From contig CM041465.1 of NCBI GenBank assembly GCA_023213395.1, positions 107,143,741 through 107,207,740 on the forward strand: a stretch of 64,000 nucleotides of DNA. Reading direction: 5' to 3'. The translations under genes were made by a program, and so were the position numbers. Within the stretch, counting starts at the first letter, position 1. The number at the start of each line of letters is the position of its first letter. A model generated the notes under the pieces. The model saw nothing but the letters and a program-made list of their open reading frames with translations, did not search any database and was not told the DNA's origin. Below, piece by piece: positions 35,854 through 44,296 of this stretch. This DNA comes from Cycas panzhihuaensis (Eukaryota; Cycadophyta).

Positions 35854-37075
35854 TATCTGACTCAACAAGAATATCGCCCTGAAGCCAGTAACAAAGTTAG
35901 GTCGCATATCCGCGCCACTGCTGCAACTTCAATACTCGTAGATGAAGTGTTGTACAAGAGATCTTTCGATGGGACCCTGCTTCGCTGCGTCACCCCTGAC
36001 GAAGCGGACCAAATACTCTGTGAATGCCACCATGGAATTTATGGGGGGCACTTTGGGGGCCAATCCATGGCCCAAAGGATCCTCTGTATGGGCTATTACT
36101 GGCCGTCCTTATTCAAGGACGCCCACGCTTGTGTCCTTAGATGTTAGCGTTGTCAGGAGCACGCCAACGTCTCTCACATACCTTCCAAGGTGTTGCACCC
36201 TATTGTGTCTCCGTGGCCCTTTTCTCAATGGGGTTTAGACCTCATTGGGGCTATATCACTGCCATCTTCCGCACAATACAAATATATCTTAACTGCTACC
36301 GAATACTTCACTAAATTTGCAGAGGCAATTCCCCTGTCCACTACCCCTAGCAAGACGATAGCCACCTTCGTCTACTAGCATATTATCTGTCGTTTCAGAA
36401 TTCCAGATGTCCTAATTATGGATAATGGAACTTCCTTCTGTAATAAGGAAATGGACGAATTGTGTGAGAAATTCAAGATCTCGCACAAGATGTCATCCCC
36501 TTATTACCCCAATGACAGGCAAGTTGAATCTTTCAACAAAACGCTCGTTGGCATCTTGAAGAAAACCGTCGCCTAGTCTCAAAGAGACTGGCATATCCAA
36601 CTTCCTTCCACTCTATGGGCTTATCGCACTTCCATCCGCACGGCTACCGGAATGACCCCATTCTCGTTAGTCTACGGAACCGAGGCGATACTCCCATTGG
36701 AAGTGGAGATCCCCTCTCTTCGGGTTTCCCTCCGAGGCCTCATTGATGAGGAGTCTATTTCGTCAGGCTCGTCTCCTAGACCTCGAAGCCTTGGATGAGA
36801 GGCACTTAACGGCTTATCAAGCGAACCTCGCTTCGAAAGCCTACTTGCAAAGGACACACGACAAACGTCTGCGTGCTCGTCCTTTGTGCCCTAGGGACCA
36901 TGTCCTCAAATTGGAGTATCTTTACGATCGCTTGGCCAAATTCAGGCCCAAGTGGGTAGGCCCCTTCGTCATTCTCGAAAGCCTCGATAACGGCGCATAC
37001 AGGATCGCCACCTTAGATGGCTTGGAATTTGAGAAAGCGGTCAATGGAAAGTTCCTCAAGAAATTTTACGCGTGA
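35854..37075 (+). pseudogene. T1 integrase and end of pol
   Basis: H-x-H zinc part CECHHGIYGGHFGGQSMAQR, then YYWPSLFKDAHACVLRC with TAG (36145-36147) between the two Cys pairs. The core has LDLIGAISLP, VLIMDNGTSF and VESFNKTLVGILKK (Asp, Asp, Glu). Stops TAG at 36376 and 36574 sit at Gln positions. A frameshift near 36740 separates the core from the tail (36743-37075), which reads DERHLTAYQANLASKAYLQR, RAKFRPKWVGPF-like GPY text and KKFYA at the end. The typical Tat-clade wording WAYRTSIRTATGMTPFSLVY is present. Confidence 0.9.
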
Positions 37076-37435
37076 TCTTTCCGCTCTTTTCTTCGCCATG
37101 CTCCAAAACTAGCCTAAACTACCATTTTAAATTGTTTCCATTCCTCCTAACCACGGGTTGAATGGAAATTTAAGGTGGATTTTCGCTTCTTCTTCCGGGT
37201 CCTCCTGTGGAACCCGTGTTCTCGTGTGCTCTTGGGAACCTTTATCCTCCTATTTAGGCATCCCCCAACTAGGACGACGCTGTGGGGTATCGTCACTCCC
37301 CTCTCGTGCCTGTCGTTTCCTTTGCATATTCCGCTATGCTCCCCTGTGGACGTGCATGTCGCTTTATTTCTAACCTCACACCTGTCGATCGCCTCTGTTT
37401 ACGGTGGACGTGTATGCTCCTATTAGACATATAGC
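37076..37435. other. T1 spacer after pol
   Basis: 360 bp of mixed sequence between the end of pol and the AT-rich island. Short ORFs (37158, 37175) have no motif. Confidence 0.5.
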
Positions 37436-37625
37436 CATACATGGAAGGAAACACATGCATATTATAACAAAATATTAACAACAAAAATCTACATATTAAC
37501 ATATTTACATTTACAACATATTTACACTTACAACGTATAAACATTTGCAACATACAAAAATATGCATTTACAAAAGTAAATCATACATGCTATCTCTATC
37601 ATACATGATACACACTATTTCATGT
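37436..37625 (-). terminator. Candidate polyadenylation zone of the antisense gene
   Basis: A sharply AT-rich island in otherwise GC-rich T1. On the minus strand it holds repeated TTGTAA, TGTAAA and TTGTA words, which plant far-upstream polyadenylation elements favour. It lies about 180 bp past the last codon of the antisense reading frame. The role is inferred. Confidence 0.45.
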
Positions 37626-37805
37626 CAAAGTGGGGTTCCAATTACCCCATGTATATATATATATATCAAAAAGTGTCATAGTACATCGTGCATGTGGGAA
37701 GCCGGGATCCTTGCAGGGGGGGTACAATCATGTGAGTCTACATATGACCCCCTGGAGGCCCGTGCTTTCCTGTCAAAACCATATATATATGTATCTCCTA
37801 GTCTA

Positions 37806-39806
37806 CTACTGCTGTCCTGACCCTGGGGTCCCATCCCCTGGTCTATGTGATCCCTCTCCTGGGGACCACATCCCTGCGAGGCTCCTCCTGGGCCTTCGCG
37901 AGCTACCTGCCTCGCTCTCCTCGTCCCGAGGCTATCTCGGGGTCGTAGCTGCCATCTCTGTGTGGGTTTGGCTCCTGCTTGACCTCGAGACCACCTGTGC
38001 CACCAACTGGTCGTAGCGGACCTAGATGCGATCCCTCTCGCCTCGGAGTCCCTCCTCTATGGCTCTAAACTTCTCCTCCGACGCCTTAAGGCACTCCTCT
38101 AGGACTGTTAGGCGAGTGCTGCTCCCCGCATCTCCCCCTAGCCCGCTCTATGTCTCCAAGGCCTGGACCCATCCGCGTAGCTCGTCCCGCTCACCCCTAG
38201 TCATGTCGAGCTCTTGCTGCAGATGCCCCCAGAATGCCATGTGCTCCTGGGTCTTTGCAGCCCAGATGTCTCTCGCTCTCGCTAATGGGGCGAATGCCTG
38301 CATGTAGGCTCCTGCCAATCTGGGCGCATCCTCCACCTGGATGGGCGGTTGCTCCTCTGCATAGACCTGAGGGAACATCTCCCTCACCATGGCCTCGACC
38401 AGCCTCTGCACCTTTGCTACTCCTGTCAATGCAACATGCCGTGTGTTAGTGTACATCCTCACTACATATCATGATGAAATGAAATCAAAGATCTATATAG
38501 ATGTCAAACGATTAAGGAAACAGTTAGGTCTCACCTGCCATGGCCGTCGGCTCCTTTACTCGGGCGACATCCTCGTCTCCTGGCCCTCCGCCAGCTACAG
38601 GTACCTCATCCTCTGGTATATCCTCTGCCTCTGCCTTGTCTCTGGCAGGGACTAGCTCGACCCTCGCCTCTCCAGATCTCCTCATGATCCGTAGTCTGCG
38701 TCCCCTAGTCTCGGCCGTCCTGCTCGTCTCAGCAGCTCCTGATGAGCCTGCCTCTCCTCCGGCAGCCCCGGATGGTCCTGCTGCTCCCTCTGACGACTGT
38801 GATGGACCTGCCTCTCCTACAGGTCGTGATGGGCCAGCCCCATCTCCTCCGTCATCGCTGTCGTCGCCCCCATCGTTGTCGTTGTCGTCGCTGTCATCGT
38901 CGATGGGTGCTCCTACTCCTCCCGCTCCATCATCACTCTCCCATCTCACTGCTCTATAGGGCTCTGCTATGTAGTCTATTAGAGTGAGGAGGTCGAGTGA
39001 TGTCGCGTCAACTGACCGATGGACATGGGCCTGATCCTCTGTCCCTCGGAGCCTCCTCTGCCACCTGTGGACCATCAGGGCCCACCTCGCTATGGGGAAT
39101 GGCCCCCTTACTGGCGCCACTACCGCAAAGTGGTCAAAAAACCAACACTGTAGCAGCGTGCTATAAGAGAATCCTGCTCTGCCTGATCTCTGAATGGTGT
39201 CTATTTGGGCGACGAGGTTCACCGCAACTAGAGTGGCCCAATCCATCCTCTCGCCAGCCTCACACCGGCGCGCTGCATCCACCCATCCTCTGGGGATCTC
39301 CCTGTAGTTCTGTTTCCAGGAAATCCAGAACAGAATGCACATTAGTATGAGTTTCCTCGCCTGAGGAATCTGTGACATGAGTACCGTCTGGAGGGGAGCT
39401 CCCCTCCGCTCCTACCTGTCTATCCCCGTGAGGAACTGAACGCCTCCTATGTCTTTGCCGCCTTTGGCAGTGCTCTCAGTCTCATGGGTCTCCCTGTTGC
39501 TGGTACCCCCAAGATCTGCCTGATGTCGCCTGGGGTGATCATGATGTCTCCTATCTGAGGTAAGTGAAATACATGCCTCCTCCTATCCTAGTGTGACATT
39601 ATGTTAACCAGGAGCTGCTGATTTGATGCGAACTAGGGGGTCTTCAGGGTCTTGTACAGGCCGCATATCTTGAGAGTCGCCTTGTCCTCCTGGGCCGCCA
39701 TCTCTAAGTAGCTCAGTATAGGCATGCCGACATTTTCGCAGTTATCCACTGCGATAACTGCCTGCAATCGTCAAAAGTCAGCCAAGGTCAGTCTCCTAGC
39801 AGTCAT
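37806..39806 (-). pseudogene. T1 antisense accessory gene, plant-mobile-domain-like, spliced
   Basis: Opposite to gag-pol, in the long 3' region. From ATG at 39806: SYLEMAAQEDKATLKICGLY, SNQQLLVNIMSH, HVFHLPQIGDIMITPGDIRQ and ILGVPATGRP (about 39740-39480), closely like the plant mobile domain signature (LLxxLxxxW...FHLP.GE.TITL.DVxxLLGLP). A frameshift near 39440 leads into the 284-aa ORF (39378-38524) with ILFWISWKQNYREIPRGW, LVAVNLVAQIDTIQ and FSYSTLLQCWFFDHFAVV, again domain-like, then an acidic Asp/Ser linker and a Gly/Ala/Ser-rich stretch. A 112-nt intron (38534-38423) joins it to exon 2, a charged coiled coil (VQRLVEAMVREMF, LQQELDMTRGERDELRG). In-frame TAG codons after 38150 fit former CAG; I read coding to 37806. 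Family call from motifs only. Confidence 0.65.
38423..38534 (-). other. Intron of the antisense gene
   Basis: Minus-strand donor CAG|GTGAGACC at 38535/38534 and acceptor TTGACAG|GAG at 38423/38422, 112 nt. It is AT-rich, unlike the GC-rich flanks, and holds an in-frame stop right after the donor. Splicing keeps the reading frame exactly (split Gly codon) and removes that stop. Confidence 0.7.
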
Positions 39807-39895
39807 CTAGGCTCCTAGCTGTCTGTCTGGTTATCCTTTCTGGTTTTCAGGGGCAGTTTGTCCCTTTTTCTATTTTTCGATTTTACGTCTGATCG

Positions 39896-39927
39896 CTCCA
39901 AATTTAGCGGTACCGCTAAATTTGGAG
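39896..39927. repeat. Perfect 32-bp palindrome
   Basis: Half-site CTCCAAATTTAGCGGT followed immediately by its exact reverse complement; the centre is GGTACC. Confidence 0.95.
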
Positions 39928-40059
39928 TGGGTCCCGTGGCGATCCCTCCTCTGTAGCGATCCCGCGGCCAAGATCACGGTGCCGCGATCTTAGTTGCGGT
40001 ACCACCGGAAACCCCCCCAAAAAGGGGGGTTTTAGCCTAGAAAGTCAAAATGTTTTTAT

Positions 40060-40083
40060 GGTGGACCCCACGTGGGGCCCACC
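40060..40083. promoter_or_regulatory. G-box centred palindrome
   Basis: 24 bp with one mismatched pair, centre CCCCACGTGGGG, including the plant G-box CACGTG and a GGGCCCAC-type site. G-boxes bind bZIP and bHLH factors; use here is inferred. Confidence 0.55.
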
Positions 40084-40428
40084 GGACTGTGGCCGCAATG
40101 CCTGTGTCCTCGCCTTCTTGGTCTATTTCGGACTCCGAGAGGCCCTCAATCACCCGTAAGGGGCATAAAAAATGCATTAAATTTAATTAAAAAGTAATAA
40201 ATTTTGAACTTTGAAATGATGAGGGTTTCGTGAGATCCACTCACTGGGTCTAGCCTAACTATCGCCATCTCGTCCCCACAGTCGTAACGACTGTCTCCGT
40301 GCTCAGATCTGACGGTCGGATCATCTCCTGCGTGCCTCCAAAGTCGGGTAGCGCTCCACGTCGTAAGGAAGAGGCTCTGGTTTCGCATGAGAGCCGGTGA
40401 AAATGAATCCGATTTTCATTAGTTTTCC

Positions 40429-40436
40429 TTATATAG
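40429..40436 (+). promoter_or_regulatory. TATA box candidate for the RNase H unit
   Basis: TTATATAG, followed by GC-rich sequence; a start about 30 bp on, near 40462, would be expected. It is the clearest TATA element on the plus strand upstream of the archaeal-type RNase H. Confidence 0.45.
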
Positions 40437-40849
40437 CCGGGGGCCCCGACGGGCACTTCTTCCGTTTCTGGCTCCGCGACAGTCGTTGGGACCGTCTCGT
40501 TGCCCTGATAGCCTTTGTCTTCTGGCCTTGTCGCCCATTGTGCTCCATGGACGCCCTTTCTGCCCTCTCTTACAAGGGCATTTATGGCACCTCATTATCG
40601 CACTTTCGCAAGGGCCCTTCTGCATCGTTTTACGTGCTACTCCCGTCTATGCTTGAGTTTATACTCGTTTGGCTCGTTTCACTGCCCTGGATTTGTTTTT
40701 GCAGCCCTTTCTCGCTCCTAGGGTCCCCAAAGGAAATGCTCCCCCATCCGGGGGCATGTTTTACTTTCCAAAGCAACTTTTGGCACCCCAGGGCGTCTTT
40801 TCTCCGCCCACTTTTAGCCAGTGGCCGGTTTGCTTGCTTTCGTCCTCAG

Positions 40850-40961
40850 GTAACCTCATTGCTAGGTCCTCCTACCCTTCTCGGGCCCCTTCGCGCTTGC
40901 CATTTGAGTCTTTGTTTTTCTCTCATTGCTATTTGTGTGATTACCAGAGCTTAGTATCCAG
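40850..40961 (+). other. Candidate 5'-UTR intron before the second RNase H
   Basis: Donor CTCAG|GTAACC at 40849/40850 and acceptor TATCCAG|GC at 40961/40962, 112 nt, ending 2 nt before the ATG at 40964. A T-rich run (TTTGTTTTTCTC) lies upstream of the acceptor. Confidence 0.4.
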
Positions 40962-40963
40962 GC

Positions 40964-41385
40964 ATGTCTCTTCTCGTTTTTACCGATGGTGGAAGTCGTG
41001 GCAACCCCAGACCTTCCGCCGCTGCGTGGATTCTTCGCAGCCCCTCCGGACACGATATCTTACATTCCAGGGTCTTCCTTCCTGAGGCTACCAATAACGA
41101 AGCTGAGTACATGGCCGTTATTGAGGCCTGACTGATGCTCTCTATTTCCATCGTGGGCCCATCGTGTTGTTTTGCGATTCTCAAGTCGTGGTGTCCCATC
41201 TCACCCAGGTCTACCAGGTGCGATGCCCTCACCTGAGAACCCTCGCGTCTGCCGCCAGGTCTCTTCTGGCTTGTTTCTCATCAGTGGATATCCAGCACAT
41301 CCCTAGGCACCTCAATGCTGAGGCCGACAGCCTCGTCCGCTTCATCCTTGAGCGTCGTCTCCTTCTTCTAGATGACCACCCTTGA
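40964..41385 (+). pseudogene. T1 second (archaeal-type) RNase H
   Basis: ATG at 40964 gives MSLLVFTDGGSRGNPRPSAA, then TNNEAEYMAVIEA; after a TGA and a frameshift near 41150 come LFCDSQVVVSHLTQVYQVRC and IPRHLNAEADSLV. The four acidic positions (Asp of FTDGG, Glu of NEAEY, Asp of FCDSQ, Asp of AEADS) are all present. The GGSRGNP and NNEAEY wording is that of archaeal/plant-type RNase HI, distinct from the gypsy RNase H at 35171-35853. Capture of such a domain is known in the Tat clade. Here it lies about 3.9 kb after integrase and reads as its own unit. Confidence 0.85.
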
Positions 41386-41743
41386 GGCTTGCCTGGCCAG
41401 CCCGTGCCCAAGTCTCCGGTTGCTGTTAGTTAGATTGCTTGCTCTATTTGCTGGATGCCCTTCTACTTTGCGTTACACTTCGGTAACAGGGGCATCTCTT
41501 TTTGCTTGCTTATTTCAGTTATAGGTCGATGTTTAGACGACGCATAGGCAGCCCCTATGTTGTCCTCATCTTCGTCTCCCCTGTCCACACATTCCGCCAC
41601 GACACTCGCCTACGCCTTTGGTCCACATGCTTCTCTTTATTGCTTATATATATATATATGTATATGCTACTCATATCTTTTGATTGTCAGCATTCGCCAT
41701 CATATTACGCTTAGGCGGTGAGGCTCACCGCCAAGGCTTTTTC
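41386..41743 (+). other. T1 3' untranslated region
   Basis: Holds a (TA)n run at 41644-41659 and, next to LTR2, GGCGGTGAG-G-CTCACCGCC (41714-41732), a perfect 9-bp inverted repeat. No polypurine tract is visible at the LTR junction. Confidence 0.6.
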
Positions 41744-42205
41744 CATCGACGTAGGTTTGTTTAGGTATATTTTCTTACTTTTCTTGCCCATGTTTGATTG
41801 AGGTTATTTAGAGTAGGTTGCTTGACATATGCCTGCCTGTACACATTGCTTTTCTTCTTGCTCATTATGCATGTGCCTACGACACGCCTTCAGCTTATGA
41901 CGACTCACAGTGGGGGCATTCCTCAGTGAATGCTATACCCCGTATGGCGCACAGCCACCCATGATGTCTCCACGGTCCTCCGAGATGTTCCTATCAGTTT
42001 TATTTGCTCTCGTTATGACATGTTGCTTATGTTGCAGTCCTTCCTAAGTCTGATTTAATCCTTAGTTAGGACTCTTTGTATTATTTTGGGTACTTACCTA
42101 TTGCTTGGGCATTCCCTCAGCTGCTCTAACTCATGTTTAGCCTTTGTTTTTACTTCAAAGCCTGATTTCTTCGCTCAATTTTCTTTTTTTTAATCGGTGA
42201 TCTGC

Positions 42206-42260
42206 AAACTTGGCGGTACCGCAGAGTTTTCAGCGGTACCACAGAGTTTGCCGCGGTATG
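42206..42260 (+). promoter_or_regulatory. 20-bp tandem array in U3 of LTR2
   Basis: GCGGTACCGC (42213), GCGGTACCAC (42233) and GCGGTATGAC (42253) recur at exact 20-bp spacing, joined by AGAGTTT text. The first is centred in a 24-bp imperfect palindrome (42206-42229). Confidence 0.75.
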
Positions 42261-42285
42261 ACTATTTGAAATTTAAAAAAGAGAA

Positions 42286-42327
42286 CCACGCGACAGTTTC
42301 CATTTTTTTCACGAAACTGCCGTGTGG
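42286..42327 (+). other. U3/R hairpin in T1 3' LTR
   Basis: Outer arms CCACGC/GTGTGG (one G-T pair) and inner arms CAGTTTC/GAAACTG. Same place as the hairpin at 28238-28274, but the inner arm sequence is different. Confidence 0.6.
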
Positions 42328-43436
42328 CATCGTTCGATTGGAGACGCCCTGACATCCCCAATGCTCACCTGCTTTGAACAGAGGATAAAGGGAATTTTCC
42401 TCCCCATTTTTGGGACTTTTTGGCCATTTTTCAAACTTCCAAGAAGAATTCCTAAACTTTACACAAGGAAAACATACAGAAACAAAAAAATTAATGCACA
42501 GCAACTGGAAGAAGGTGAAGTGGGCTCCCATCAGCTAGATCTTACAGGGCCATTGCTGCCCCCTACTACTCTCCACAGCCAGCTCCATTCTTCTTACAGG
42601 TGCTCAGGGATTCAAGAGTCTTCTTCATCCAAAAAGCTGTTTCAAGGATCAACTCCAAAGCTCCAAACTTGCAAGGAGCTTCCTTCATCCATGCCCTAGC
42701 AAGAACTACTCATAACCAGCCTTTGTTTGTCATCTATTGCTGTTGTTCCAAGTGGCAGAGTGCATGCTTAATCTCTCTATACAAGGTACTCCTTGGTTTT
42801 TACTTGCATTTCTTATTTTTTTTACTTGCAACTCCTTGGGTCTTTACTTGTAATTTTCTTGTTTTTATTGGCAAGTAGTTCATTCATTTCTTTTTTCAGT
42901 TTTACCTCTTTTACTTCTAAATGAAAGTGATCCTAGTTAGCCATAGCTATCCCATAGTGTTGCCCTAAATTAGAGGTACTTTCCTGGTGTTTCCTTGGAG
43001 CCCTTCCATTTTCTCTAAGCTCTCTTTCACTCTTTCCTTAGTCAGCCGGTGTAAGGGCGTATACACGAGGATTCGATTGAGGTAGGCGGGGTTCCGTCCC
43101 CCATTGCTGTCCTTCTCCCCAAGGGTTCCGTCCCTTGTCCTCTTCCCCTTGCCATACATGCTTTCTTAAGGAACGGGTTAAGGAAGTTTAGGGGATTTAG
43201 TCAGGGCATCCCGATCGGCTTAAGATAACCCGCCTCCATCTTGTTGCTAACTAGTGTTTCCTTCCCGAACTCTATGGAGACCTCCCGTGGGTGAGTTAGC
43301 CATCCTGAGGCTATACTCAGTTCCATTTCATATGTTTTTATGGTATATGGTGGCGTGAGTGTTTCTCATATGCTTTCATTTCATTTTGCTACATTCTGAT
43401 GCTCAGTCTAGTTCTTAGTTTCAGTTGATTTTAATT

Positions 43437-43499
<63 letters not shown>
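43437..43499 (+). repeat. (AT)n microsatellite in T1 3' LTR
   Basis: 63 nt of AT with one C at 43443, homologous to 29382-29444. Confidence 0.95.
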
Positions 43500-43501
<2 letters not shown>

Positions 43502-44291
43502 TGGTGTATCTTGCAGCCTCTCTTTCGAGAGGAAGGTGTCTTTCTTACTTGTTTGCAGGATCGCGTGTTGGCGGAAGTGATACGTGGGACGAGCTCGTTG
43601 CCGGTTAGCCCCCGCACGGTACTTCTCTTTCTTAATTTCAAGCTTCTTTTCAGTTCCTTTCATTTCATCTAGTTTAGCATGCTCAAGGGGAGGTAAGTGG
43701 ACCCCTCTACCACCGCCGATCGGCCTTGCATGCGTGGAGAAAGGAGAAAGAAGGAGCGGGAATTAGAGAGACAAGCCGCACCTCCACTCAAACGCCAGAT
43801 CCAGGTATTCCCCTTACTTCCTGTGTGTCCCCTTTTTCGCTGTTTCCTTTTCATGCATTTGTCTGAATAGATAGGGAATGGTAAAAGAACATAAAGGATA
43901 AAAGGGAGAACATTCATCTTTTCCATTATTTCCTGCTTTACATAGCATAGCGTAGATAGCCCAGTTGTATCACACTTGAGCCACCCTTTCGTCGCACCTT
44001 TCACCACATCTGCTTACATATTGGATTAGTTGCCCCTATCTTCATTGCCTTCTCATTGCCTTGAGAAGACGCAACGCGCAAGGCGTTTCCTTTCCTTCCC
44101 GGCCATCTGAAGGGTAGGAAGGCTTTGTTTTACTGCCATTCGGAAGCAACCAGCACCTTGCGATCCGAACCTATGCTCCGGTGCACGGACGTCCTGCAAG
44201 GTGAGATCCTCGCTGCCTAGCTTAGTTAGCATAGTGCCTTTTTATATCCCTTTGCTAGACGTAGGATCACCGCCCCGTAGTGAGCGTTTCA

Positions 44292-44296
44292 GTTTG
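44292..44296 (+). repeat. T1 target site duplication, right
   Basis: GTTTG right after the CA of LTR2; pairs with 27652-27656. Confidence 0.85.

Larger units (their letters stand above)
39807..40428. promoter_or_regulatory. T1 internal divergent regulatory region
   Basis: 620 bp between the antisense gene start and the TATA box of the RNase H unit. It contains a perfect 32-bp palindrome (39896-39927), decamers GCGGTACCGC (39907-39916) and GCGGTACCAC (39996-40005), a hairpin AAACCCCCC/GGGGGGTTT (40009-40032) and a near-perfect 24-bp palindrome centred on the G-box CACGTG (40060-40083). Both decamers recur exactly in the U3 of LTR2. Promoter activity is inferred from structure and position. 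Confidence 0.5.
41744..44291 (+). repeat. T1 3' LTR, first 33 bp missing
   Basis: Matches 27690-30241. The first 33 bp of the LTR (present in LTR1 and T2) are replaced by the sequence ending GGCTTTTTC. Two tracts differ: the patch around 42193-42384 and the (AT)n. Ends GCGTTTCA followed by GTTTG. Confidence 0.92.

Noticed and set aside
38540-38959. 139-aa plus-strand ORF, Ser/Pro-rich
   Set aside because: It is the complement of the acidic and Gly/Ala-rich linker of the antisense gene and has no motif of its own.
40397-40954. 185-aa plus-strand ORF before the second RNase H
   Set aside because: No domain, hydrophobic low-complexity text, overlaps the predicted TATA box and leader intron; more likely untranslated leader.
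41647-41659. TATATATATA run as a promoter for LTR2
   Set aside because: Simple repeat just outside the LTR and not present in LTR1.
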